64,000 nt of DNA, taken from Izhakiella australiensis. GTDB lineage: Bacteria > Pseudomonadota > Gammaproteobacteria > Enterobacterales > Enterobacteriaceae. The notes under the pieces were generated by a model. The model did not search any database, was not told where the DNA came from, and saw nothing but the letters and a program-made list of their open reading frames with translations. The stretch is taken from the NCBI RefSeq assembly GCF_002006995.1, contig NZ_MRUL01000016.1:1-64000 (forward strand), read 5' to 3'. Positions 56,464-64,000 of this stretch are shown piece after piece. Made by a program: the position numbers and the translations under genes. Position 1 is the stretch's first letter; every line of letters starts with the position of its first letter.

Positions 56464-57222
56464 ATGACGCAGAAAATAGCACTGATTACCGGTGGCAGCC
56501 GCGGTTTAGGGCGTAATGCAGCGCTGAAGCTGGCGGCTAAAGGCACTGACGTGATTTTTACCTTTAACGCCAGCCAGCAGCAGGCTGATTCTCTGGTGAC
56601 GGAAATCAACGCGCTGGGACGCCGCGCCGTCGCGCTGCAGCTGGATGTGGCTGACAGTCAAAGCTTCAGCGCCTTTGCCGAACGGGTTAAAGCGGCGCTG
56701 GAAGCGACCTGGCAGAGAGCGCGATTTGACTATTTATTGAACAATGCCGGAACCTCGCTGCATGTGCCTTTGATTGAAACCAGTGAAGCCCAGTTTGATG
56801 AGATGGTGAACGTGCACTTTAAAGGGCCTTTTTTCCTGACCCAGAAGCTGCTGCCGTTAATCAACGATGGCGGTAGCATTCTGAATATCTCCTCCGGGCT
56901 GGCGCGTTTTTCTCTGCCTGGTTCAGGTGCCTATGCCGCGGTTAAGGGGGCGATTGAGGTGCTGACGCGCTACCAGGCACGCGAGCTGGGCGAACGGCAG
57001 ATCCGCGTAAACGTGCTGGCGCCGGGCGCTATCGCCACCGACTTCAGTGGCGGCATGGTGCGTGATAATCCCGAAGTGAATAAGATGGTTGCGTCGATGA
57101 CCGCGCTGGGCCGCGCTGGCGAGGCCGATGATATTGGCAATGCCATTGCGCAGCTGTTAAGCGACGAAGCGGGCTGGATTAACGGCCAGCGTATCGAAGC
57201 TTCAGGCGGCATGGTGCTATAA
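56464..57222 (+). CDS. Short-chain dehydrogenase/reductase
   Basis: 252 residues of the classical SDR type. Cofactor motif LITGGSRGLGRNAALKLA, NNAG structural motif, catalytic Ser in LNISSG and Tyr-Lys in YAAVKGA. The basic residue in the first motif suggests NADPH. Substrate unknown; likely target of the divergent LysR regulator. Confidence 0.9.
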   Translation: MTQKIALITGGSRGLGRNAALKLAAKGTDVIFTFNASQQQADSLVTEINALGRRAVALQLDVADSQSFSAFAERVKAALEATWQRARFDYLLNNAGTSLHVPLIETSEAQFDEMVNVHFKGPFFLTQKLLPLINDGGSILNISSGLARFSLPGSGAYAAVKGAIEVLTRYQARELGERQIRVNVLAPGAIATDFSGGMVRDNPEVNKMVASMTALGRAGEADDIGNAIAQLLSDEAGWINGQRIEASGGMVL

Positions 57223-57254
57223 GCCGCTGGCCGGGCGACGTACTTTTCCCGGCT

Positions 57255-58124
57255 TCAGCGCGCGCTGGCGGGCAGGCGGATGGTACCGTCAATCACCGTC
57301 ACACTCTGTCCGCCGATCCAGGGCGTCCCCTCGCGCCAGCTGACGCTGAGTCGACCGGCGCGATGCAGCGCCGTTCCCTGTCGGACGCGGTAATCGACCT
57401 GTTCTCCCCGCTCTGCCAGATAGCGCGCGAGGCAGGCGTTAGCGCTGCCGGTGACCGGGTCTTCCGTCAGCGATCCCCCTTCAATTAACAGCCCCCGAAC
57501 TTCATACTTTTCACTGCCCTGGCTCAGCGGGCCAAAGGGCATCACGCCGTCCACGCCGGCTGCGGTTACCAGCTGAGCAAACGCGGCGGTGTCGGGGGTC
57601 AGCGCCAGTACGGCGTCGGCGCTAATAAGCGGCACCAGCAGCCAGCGAATCCCCATATCGGCGGCCATAACCGGCAGCTCACCGTGAAGCGCATTGCTGC
57701 CCAGCGCTTGCCTGACCAGAGCATGATCGGCGAAGGGGGTGAGTATTGCCTGCGGCGCGGCGAAAGCCAGCGCACCGTCCGGCTCTTCATGCAAAGTCAC
57801 TAATCCCAGCCCGCATTGCTGAATAATGATGCCCTGCCGTTTGGGCGTCAGACCTGATTCGCGCAAGGCGTGCGCGCTGCCAAGAGTGGGATGGCCGGCA
57901 AAAGGTAGCTCAGTGTCCGGGGTGAAAATTCGCACCTGGTAATCCGCTTCAGGATGGCTGGGCGGCAGTATAAAGGTGGTTTCTGAAAGATGGGTCCAGC
58001 GGGCGATACTTTGCATTTCGGCATCGCTCAGATTCCGCGCATCAAGGATCACCGCCAGAGGATTGCCGTTATAGGATGAGGATGTGAAAACGTCCACCTG
58101 CTTAAATGCCACTGTTGTTGCCAT
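57255..58124 (-). CDS. PhzF-family isomerase/epimerase-like protein
   Basis: 289 residues. VDVFTSSSYNGNPLAVILDA at the N-terminus, the catalytic Glu in THLSETTFIL, the FTPDTELPFAGHPTLGSAHA segment and the C-terminal DPVTGSANACLARYL are typical of PhzF proteins. The best-known member isomerises an intermediate of phenazine synthesis; most members are of unknown function. No phenazine genes are nearby. Confidence 0.9.
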   Translation of the reverse strand: MATTVAFKQVDVFTSSSYNGNPLAVILDARNLSDAEMQSIARWTHLSETTFILPPSHPEADYQVRIFTPDTELPFAGHPTLGSAHALRESGLTPKRQGIIIQQCGLGLVTLHEEPDGALAFAAPQAILTPFADHALVRQALGSNALHGELPVMAADMGIRWLLVPLISADAVLALTPDTAAFAQLVTAAGVDGVMPFGPLSQGSEKYEVRGLLIEGGSLTEDPVTGSANACLARYLAERGEQVDYRVRQGTALHRAGRLSVSWREGTPWIGGQSVTVIDGTIRLPASAR

Positions 58125-58235
58125 TTTGCCTCCTGTGAAATAAATCCTGAGCGAGTAAACTGTCTATAGTCAGATTGTCGGCGGGGTGAGAACGCGATAG
58201 GTATAACCCGGCCTCATCTTTAAGGATGAATCACT

Positions 58236-58859
58236 ATGCTGCGAATTCTTGGTCGTGCTTCTTCAATCAACGTTCGTAAGGTTCTCTGGACCTGCGATGA
58301 ACTGGATATAACCTATCAGCGAGAGGACTGGGGCCGGGGTTTTAAGTCCCTGCAACAGGATGCTTTTATGGCGCTGAACCCGAATGCACAAATTCCCGTT
58401 ATTCAGCAGGATGATTTTGTCCTCTGGGAATCCAATACCATCATCCGCTATCTTGCTAATGTCAGTCAGGCTGAATGGCTTTATCCGGCCGATCCGCGCC
58501 AGCGCGCGCACGTTGATCAGTGGATTGACTGGCAGGCCTGCGAACTGAACAGCGCCTGGCGCTACGCCTTTATGTCATTAGTCCGCCACTCTCCCGCTCA
58601 TCAGGATGCCAAGCTGCTGGCTGCTGCCTGCAAAGGCTGGAACCACGTAATGGGTATTCTCAACCAGCAGCTGGAACGCACTCAGGCCTACGTAGCCGGA
58701 CAAGACTTCAGCCTGGCCGATATTCCGGTCGGCCTGTCAGTAAACCGCTTTTACGAAACGCCGCTGGAACATGATGCGCTTCCTGCCGTACGTGCCTACT
58801 ATGAGCGCCTGACTAAGCGTGCGGACTTTGCTCTGTGGGGGCGTAACGGCACGCCTTAA
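58236..58859 (+). CDS. Glutathione S-transferase
   Basis: 207 residues. N-terminal thioredoxin-like domain with SSINVRKVLWTCDELDI (likely catalytic Ser), the cis-Pro NAQIPVIQ and ESNTIIRYLA glutathione-binding motif. The C-terminal helical domain has SLADIPVGLSVNRFYE. Substrate unknown. Its stop overlaps the convergent MocR gene by 4 bases. Confidence 0.9.
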   Translation: MLRILGRASSINVRKVLWTCDELDITYQREDWGRGFKSLQQDAFMALNPNAQIPVIQQDDFVLWESNTIIRYLANVSQAEWLYPADPRQRAHVDQWIDWQACELNSAWRYAFMSLVRHSPAHQDAKLLAAACKGWNHVMGILNQQLERTQAYVAGQDFSLADIPVGLSVNRFYETPLEHDALPAVRAYYERLTKRADFALWGRNGTP

Positions 58860-60313
58860 TCAATGCCCGCTGGCAGCCCGGCCATTTCACAGGCCAGCTG
58901 GCCGGTACGCTGGATTGCCTGGCCGTAACGCCCATCAAAGGGAAAGCAGGTCGAGATCCGCAGCGCGTTATCATAGCGTGAACTCAGGCTGTAAAGCGGA
59001 CCCGGCGTCAGGCAGATGTTTTCCTGCAGCAGCCGGTGAAACAGCGCTACGCTGTCAACCTGTTGCGGTAGCTCCACCCAGAGTAAAAAGCCGCCATCCG
59101 GCCTGGTTGCGCGGGTGCCGCGCGGGAAGTGGAGAGCAATCAGCCCACGCGCTTCTTCAATCTGGTGCTGATAGCGGCGACGCAGGCTGCGCAAATGATG
59201 GTCGTAGCCGCCGCTTTCCAGAAAATGGCCCAGCGTCGCGGTGAGCAATGCCGGCTCTGCCAGCGAAGATACCGCTTTCAGCCGTGCTACCTGCTGATGA
59301 AAGCGTCCGGCGGCAATCCAGCCGACGCGAAAGTCAGGGGCCAGGGTTTTGGTAAAGCTGGTACAGTACAGCACCCAGCCGTGGGTATCGAAAGCCTTAA
59401 CCGCCGGCGTCGGCCCGGCGTGGTGCAACTCCGCATACAAGCCATCTTCAATTAGCGGTATCTGGTACTGGCTGAGCAGCTTTGCCAGCCGCCGCTTATT
59501 GCTGACCGGCATGCTGCAACCCAGCGGATTTTGCACCGTTGGCATCGCCAGCAGCGCCTGAATTCGCCCCTCTTGCATCAGCATTTCTACGGCATCAAGC
59601 GACAGCCCGGTTTGCGGATCGGTCGGGATCTCCACCGCTTTCAGCCCGAGGCTGGCGATAAGCTGGAAAAAGTAAAAAAATGCCGGCGTTTCGAGCCCAA
59701 CGCAGTCACCCGGCCTGGTCACGCTGCGCAGCGCCAGCTGGAGCGCCTCCATGCATCCGTGAGTGAGGGTCACATCCTGCGGCGTTAGCTGCATGCCGAG
59801 ATCCATCGCCCGGCGACAAATTTGCTGGCGCAGGCGGTTGTCTCCCGGAGGTAGCGCATAGCGGCCAATCAGGTGCGGGTCCCTGCGCAGCAGCGACGCA
59901 GTGATGCGCGCCAGTTTTGCCACCGGAAAGAACTCGCTGTGCTGCGGGCAGGCAAGCGCAATATTGGTGTAATCCTGATGATTCTGCGCCGCGAACACCG
60001 TTTCAATCAGCGCCAGCTTATCGCCGCCCGGGGATTGCACTTTGGGCTGGTGACGAGGCATGGGCTGGGGCGCGGGAAGCATACTGCGTACGAAATAACC
60101 GGACTGCGGTCGCGATTCAATTAATCCCCGGTCTTCCAGGACCTGCCAGGCGGCAAGTACGGTATTAATGCTGACGGCGTGCAGCGCCGCGCAGCGTCGG
60201 ATGGCTGGCAGACGGCTACCGGGAGGATAGGTACCCTGATGAATGGCCTGGGCGAAAGTATCGGCCAGTAGTTGATAGCGGGTACGCTCAGTGGGCTCAT
60301 CAGACAGGGTCAC
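58856..60313 (-). CDS. MocR-type GntR/aminotransferase regulator
   Basis: 485 residues. N-terminal winged helix of GntR type (QAIHQGTYPPGSRLPAIRRC, VSINTVLAAWQVLEDRGLI). The C-terminal fold-type I aminotransferase domain has the PLP lysine in CTSFTKTLAPDFRVGW. Such regulators use PLP or an amino-acid adduct as effector. Divergent from the LysE-type exporter with a 137-base gap, which it probably controls. Confidence 0.92.
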   Translation of the reverse strand: MTLSDEPTERTRYQLLADTFAQAIHQGTYPPGSRLPAIRRCAALHAVSINTVLAAWQVLEDRGLIESRPQSGYFVRSMLPAPQPMPRHQPKVQSPGGDKLALIETVFAAQNHQDYTNIALACPQHSEFFPVAKLARITASLLRRDPHLIGRYALPPGDNRLRQQICRRAMDLGMQLTPQDVTLTHGCMEALQLALRSVTRPGDCVGLETPAFFYFFQLIASLGLKAVEIPTDPQTGLSLDAVEMLMQEGRIQALLAMPTVQNPLGCSMPVSNKRRLAKLLSQYQIPLIEDGLYAELHHAGPTPAVKAFDTHGWVLYCTSFTKTLAPDFRVGWIAAGRFHQQVARLKAVSSLAEPALLTATLGHFLESGGYDHHLRSLRRRYQHQIEEARGLIALHFPRGTRATRPDGGFLLWVELPQQVDSVALFHRLLQENICLTPGPLYSLSSRYDNALRISTCFPFDGRYGQAIQRTGQLACEMAGLPAGID

Positions 60314-60450
60314 AGTGGTGTGCTCCTCAGTGGGTTACAGTTATCTTCTGGCAACTTTTGTACCCCATGCAATAACTATTTTCTGAATCTGTTACCATAA
60401 GTTAACAACATCGTAGACTGAAGATACGTTAATTCATCAGGATACTGGCA

Positions 60451-61038
60451 ATGCTCGATCCCTCCTTTTTCAGCTACGTTACCGTTATGTCAATTACGCC
60501 CGGCCCCAATAACATGCTGCTGGCAACCTCTGGGGTCAATTTTGGCTTCAGGCGAACGGTGCCGCTGCTGAGCGGCATCACGCTAGGCTGCGTGCTGCAA
60601 ACGGTGATGCTCTCGCTGGTGCTTAATGAACTGCTGCGCTGGATGGCGATACTACGCTTGCCGCTGACCGTGCTGGGCTGCTGCTATCTGCTATGGCTGA
60701 GCGTCAAAATTTTACGCTCCGGGGCGCCGCAGATGAAGCACCAGCTGCGACCGATGGGGGTCGTTGCCTCAACGCTGTTTCAACTGGTGAATCCTAAGGC
60801 CTGGGTAATGTTAAGCAACGTGGCCCTGCTATACAGTACGCAGAGCAGCCTGGGCGTGGTCATCGTGGGGTTTATGATGCTTAATTTACCCTGCATTCTC
60901 CTCTGGGCGTGGATGGGCGATCGGCTGGGGGCGCATTTGCAGGATCGCAGAAAGCGCCAGGCTTTCAATATCCTGATGGCACTGTCACTGCTGGCGACCA
61001 CGCTATGGATGCTGCTGGAGGCGTGGTCAGTAAGATAA
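60451..61038 (+). CDS. LysE/RhtB-family exporter
   Basis: 195 residues with about six hydrophobic helices. The family motif SITPGPNNMLLATSGVNFG lies in the first helix region. NPKAWVMLSNVALL is the second conserved segment. These proteins export amino acids or related compounds. Likely regulated by the divergent MocR gene; substrate unknown. Confidence 0.9.
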   Translation: MLDPSFFSYVTVMSITPGPNNMLLATSGVNFGFRRTVPLLSGITLGCVLQTVMLSLVLNELLRWMAILRLPLTVLGCCYLLWLSVKILRSGAPQMKHQLRPMGVVASTLFQLVNPKAWVMLSNVALLYSTQSSLGVVIVGFMMLNLPCILLWAWMGDRLGAHLQDRRKRQAFNILMALSLLATTLWMLLEAWSVR

Positions 61039-61042
61039 ATAA

Positions 61043-61074
61043 CCGTCTGCCAACGGCGTTGGGTTGGCAGACGG
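61043..61074. terminator. Bidirectional hairpin between the LysE-type and binding-protein genes
   Basis: CCGTCTGCCAAC (61043-61054), 8-base loop, GTTGGCAGACGG (61063-61074): a perfect 12-bp stem between convergent genes. Confidence 0.8.
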
Positions 61075-61080
61075 CGCTGA

Positions 61081-61860
61081 TTATTTATCCAGACGCTGAT
61101 AGACGTTGAAGGAAAAGTATTTTTTAGCAATCTTGTCGTAGGTGCCATCTTTGTGCAGCTGCGCCAGCGCATCGTTAATCAGCTTCAGATTGGCGTTATC
61201 ATCCTTACGCAGGCCGATACCCACTCCCTCGCCAAAATACTTTTTACTGTAAAGCCGGGTTTTGCTTAGCGCATAGTCTGCGCCCGGTGGGGATTTTAAA
61301 AAACCGGTTTCGGCGGAAGCGGCGCTGGTCAGCGTGGTATCAATCCGACCGCCGATCAGGTCCGGATAAATCTCTTCCTGATTGGGATAAGAAATTACCT
61401 GTATGCCTTTTGGCTGCCAAACCTGCTGGGCGTAGGTTTCCTGGGTCGTGCCCTGGGCCACCGCCACGGTTTTCCCTTTCAGCCCTTCAATATCCGGCTC
61501 AATATTACTGCCCTTTTTCACCACCAGTGCGCTGGGCGTGTTATATACCATATCGGAGAAAGCGACCTGCTTACGCCGCTTTTCCGTCATCGCCATCGCC
61601 GAGAGAATGGCGTCAAACTTTCTCGCCTGCAGTGCCGGAATAATGCTGTCATAGCTGGTTTGTACCCAAACGCACTTAACTTTCGCGACGGCGCAGATAG
61701 CATTTCCGATATCAACATCAAAGCCTTGTGGGCTGCCGTCAGGCGCTTTGGATTCAAACGGTGGGAAGGTTGGATCGATGCCAAAACGCAGTTCGCCCTG
61801 CGCCTGCGCCAGGGTAGCAACGGCAAATAAAGAAAGTGCGGCTAACGGCAATAATTTCAT
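61081..61860 (-). CDS. Amino-acid ABC transporter periplasmic binding protein (ArgT/HisJ-like)
   Basis: 259 residues with a signal peptide of about 20 residues (ending AQA). The family-3 solute-binding signature GFDVDIGNAICAVAKVKC and FDAILSAMAMTEKRRKQVAFS match lysine/arginine/ornithine and histidine binding proteins. The downstream order suggests it serves with the ATPase at the window edge, with the deaminase acting on the imported compound. Confidence 0.88.
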   Translation of the reverse strand: MKLLPLAALSLFAVATLAQAQGELRFGIDPTFPPFESKAPDGSPQGFDVDIGNAICAVAKVKCVWVQTSYDSIIPALQARKFDAILSAMAMTEKRRKQVAFSDMVYNTPSALVVKKGSNIEPDIEGLKGKTVAVAQGTTQETYAQQVWQPKGIQVISYPNQEEIYPDLIGGRIDTTLTSAASAETGFLKSPPGADYALSKTRLYSKKYFGEGVGIGLRKDDNANLKLINDALAQLHKDGTYDKIAKKYFSFNVYQRLDK

Positions 61861-61992
61861 ACTTTTTTCCCGGAGAGGTGTCGATAACTGTCAAAAGATG
61901 AATGTGGCAGGCTGCGCCAGTGGTTACTCATAACAGCCGCCGGAAAGAATGGCAAAAGCAATCTGCTCCGCGCGAGGGCAACGACAAAAAAT

Positions 61993-62026
61993 AAATGGCC
62001 CGATCGGATAGCGAATCGGGCCATTT
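61993..62026 (-). terminator. Terminator of the deaminase gene
   Basis: AAATGGCCCGAT, 10-base loop, ATCGGGCCATTT; on the minus strand followed by ATTTTTTG. It lies 7 bases after the deaminase stop, so the binding-protein gene likely has its own promoter. Confidence 0.8.
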
Positions 62027-62032
62027 ATCGCG

Positions 62033-63307
62033 TTAAAACGCGGTAAATATACTGTCGACCGTCCGGTAGTCCTCATCGACAAGGGGTATATAGCGCCACT
62101 TATCAAAGGCGGTGCAGGGATGTGAAATACCGCACCCAACCCAGTCCCCCGGCTGAAGCGGGTCGTCGGCAGGCAGCTGCAGATAAGCATGCTGGTCGTT
62201 CAGATCCTTAATGCGATAGCCGCTTGCTTCACGCGGTGTGCTGCCATCGCGCTGGCGTACCTGATGAGGGATGGGCATATCCTGATCGAAGGGTGCGTCT
62301 CGACGGCCAAAATCAAGCAGCGCCAGTCCCGGCTCCGGGCGGGATAACACCCGTCCCCAGATTTCCAGCGCGCTGATAAAATGCTTTGCGCTGCCGGGCT
62401 GGCTGAAGGGAGCAATGCGCGCATACAGGCCATCATCATGTGCCATATAGGCGCCGGAGCGGATAAGAATGGTCGCAGGGATCGCAGGCCGGGCGGATTT
62501 AAAGGTTTCCACTACCACGTCAAACCAGGCGCCGCCGCCGGCACTGAGGATGATCTCCGGCGTGGCAAATAAGTTTTGTGCTGCCAGGCTATCGGCAAGG
62601 CTGGCTATCCAGCGGCAGTAATCGCTGACAATGCGTAGCGACCGTTCACTCCGGCCCGCCGCAACGGCGCCTTCATAGCCGGCAACGCCTACCAGCCTCA
62701 GGTTGGCGCTGCTTTTCACCGCGCGGGCAATTGCCAGTGCTTCCTCCAGCGTGCGGCAGCCGGTACGGCCGCCGACTATTGAGGTTTCCAGCAGCACATC
62801 CAGTACCGCGCCGCTCTGCTGCAAATTTTCCTGCAGGATGTGTACGCCCTGTAGCGAATCAACATAGCAGAGGAAGGCCTGATCGGGATGCTGACGTTGC
62901 CAGTCGCCAATCCAGCGGATACCCGCGGGGTCAACCAGCTCGTTGGCAAGAAACAGGTTACGAATGCCAAAGCGGCGCAATGCACGAACCTGTGCAGGCG
63001 TTGCGGCACTGAGTCCCCAGGCGCCGCTTTGTACCGCCTGGCGCAAAATAGCCGGCGCCATTGAGGTTTTCCCGTGGGCCGCCAGTAAAACGCCTTGCTC
63101 ACGACACCAGTCTGCCAGGCTGCGCAGATTGTGATTCAGCGCCTGCTGTTTCATCACCATCACGGGTGAAAAAACCTTGTCGGACTGCAATACCGGCGTT
63201 CCCGGCGGCAACGGGCTGTCGCCATCGCCGGCAACGGATTTATAGTGCGGCAGTGACTGCAGCGGGTCGAGTTTGCCGTCAACCCGCAGCGGGAATAGAG
63301 TAGACAT
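62033..63307 (-). CDS. PLP-dependent D-amino-acid deaminase (DSD1/alanine-racemase fold)
   Basis: 424 residues. N-terminal alanine-racemase-like barrel with the PLP lysine in LLAAHGKTSMAPAI, and the C-terminal D-serine dehydratase-like domain with the zinc His/Cys pair in GISHPCTAFDKW. Proteins of this kind deaminate D-serine or D-threonine to keto acids. Between an ABC ATPase and a binding protein, it probably breaks down an imported D-amino acid. Exact substrate not known. Confidence 0.88.
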   Translation of the reverse strand: MSTLFPLRVDGKLDPLQSLPHYKSVAGDGDSPLPPGTPVLQSDKVFSPVMVMKQQALNHNLRSLADWCREQGVLLAAHGKTSMAPAILRQAVQSGAWGLSAATPAQVRALRRFGIRNLFLANELVDPAGIRWIGDWQRQHPDQAFLCYVDSLQGVHILQENLQQSGAVLDVLLETSIVGGRTGCRTLEEALAIARAVKSSANLRLVGVAGYEGAVAAGRSERSLRIVSDYCRWIASLADSLAAQNLFATPEIILSAGGGAWFDVVVETFKSARPAIPATILIRSGAYMAHDDGLYARIAPFSQPGSAKHFISALEIWGRVLSRPEPGLALLDFGRRDAPFDQDMPIPHQVRQRDGSTPREASGYRIKDLNDQHAYLQLPADDPLQPGDWVGCGISHPCTAFDKWRYIPLVDEDYRTVDSIFTAF

Positions 63308-63321
63308 AAATCCTCCGAGCC

Positions 63322-64000
63322 TTAGTGAGTCAGTACCCTGGAAAGGAATTGCTGAGTGCGTGGATTTTGCGGGTTAACGAACAGCTGTTCAGGGGTTCCC
63401 TGTTCAGCCACCACCCCTTGATCCATAAACACCACCCGATCGGCGGTTTTGCGCGCGAAGCCCATCTCGTGAGTGACCACCACCATCGTCATGCCATCGC
63501 GGGCCAGCCCGCGCATCACTTCTGTTACTTCGCCGACCAGCTCCGGGTCAAGCGCGGAGGTCGCCTCATCAAAAAACATAATTTTCGGCTCTACCGCCAG
63601 CGCGCGGGCAATGGCTACTCGCTGCTGCTGGCCGCCGGAGAGCTGCGACGGATAATGGTTTGCGCGATCGGCCAGGCCGACGCGCTCCAGCGCGGCCATA
63701 GCGCGTTGATTTGCCGCCGAGGGCGACATTTTGCGCGCTTTGATTAGCGCCAGGGTCACATTGCCCAGCGTGGTTTTATGGGGAAACAGATTAAACTGCT
63801 GAAAAACCATTCCGACATGACCGCAGATTTCACTGCTGCGCTTGCGATCGTGCAGCGGCACGTTGTTGACCCAGATTTCGCCATCATCCACGGTTTCCAG
63901 TCCGCTCATCATGCGCAGCACGGTGCTTTTGCCTGAGCCTGAGGCGCCGATCAATACCAATACCTCGCCGGGTTGCACCTCCAGAGACAGGGTTTTTATC
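63322..64000 (-). CDS. Amino-acid ABC transporter ATPase (partial at window edge)
   Basis: The frame is open through the right edge of the window, so the start is missing; the visible part has about 226 residues. Walker [11 protein letters not shown]-loop [12 protein letters not shown], signature [15 protein letters not shown], Walker [15 protein letters not shown] and the H-loop VTHEMG are all present, with the polar-amino-acid transporter layout (GlnQ/HisP type). The stop is 14 bases before the deaminase start, suggesting one operon. Confidence 0.95.
   Translation of the reverse strand, partial: IKTLSLEVQPGEVLVLIGASGSGKSTVLRMMSGLETVDDGEIWVNNVPLHDRKRSSEICGHVGMVFQQFNLFPHKTTLGNVTLALIKARKMSPSAANQRAMAALERVGLADRANHYPSQLSGGQQQRVAIARALAVEPKIMFFDEATSALDPELVGEVTEVMRGLARDGMTMVVVTHEMGFARKTADRVVFMDQGVVAEQGTPEQLFVNPQNPRTQQFLSRVLTH

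Overview
The window is chromosomal DNA of a member of the Enterobacterales. From position 9981 rightward the gene order is close to Escherichia coli (yicC-rph-pyrE, slmA-dut-coaBC-radC-rpmBG-mutM-coaD, the waa core-LPS cluster, hldD, kbl-tdh, envC, yibN-grxC-secB-gpsA-cysE, trmL, cpxARP, fieF-pfkA-sbp-cdh). The core-LPS genes are of the Klebsiella/Serratia/Erwinia kind (waaE, wabG, wabN, waaQ) and gpmM is absent from its usual place. I would guess Erwiniaceae or a near relative, but the sequence read by eye does not fix the genus.

Layout. (1) 1-9980: an AT-rich integrated element beside the 3' end of yicC. It carries an IS3-family end that cuts a tyrosine-recombinase gene, the remains of what looks like a gamma-mobile-trio (GMT) module, an Ibs-like toxic peptide gene, a MobA/MobC mobilisation module with candidate oriT, a three-gene putative defence operon (DNA methyltransferase, DUF262 protein, HEPN RNase) and a P4-type integrase. 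(2) 9981-20844: housekeeping genes for RNA maturation, pyrimidine synthesis, dUTP hydrolysis, CoA synthesis, ribosomal proteins and DNA repair. A large autotransporter gene sits between pyrE and slmA. (3) 20841-35569: the lipopolysaccharide core cluster, nearly all leftward, with one glycosyltransferase broken by an amber codon and an empty 600-bp stretch next to it. (4) 35801-47171: threonine catabolism, cell-division amidase activation, redox, protein export, phospholipid and cysteine genes, then the Cpx envelope-stress system with the CpxQ small RNA in the cpxP 3' end. (5) 47145-49248: a 2-kb insert bounded by a 59/60-bp direct repeat that starts at the CpxQ terminator; it holds a phd-doc toxin-antitoxin pair, a broken zinc-ribbon membrane protein and a VasI/TagO-like protein. 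A TM2 protein gene and an 18-copy hexanucleotide repeat follow. (6) 50288-64000: metal efflux, glycolysis, sulfate uptake, CDP-diacylglycerol hydrolase, yhjD, then an accessory run of small-molecule metabolism and transport genes ending in a D-amino-acid deaminase/ABC transporter locus cut by the window edge.

The best candidate for an incompletely described system is the methyltransferase-DUF262-HEPN operon at 4435-7496, carried by a mobilisable island. A second notable point is that two unrelated genes are each interrupted by one in-frame TAG where tryptophan is expected. No rRNA, tRNA or CRISPR array was seen.
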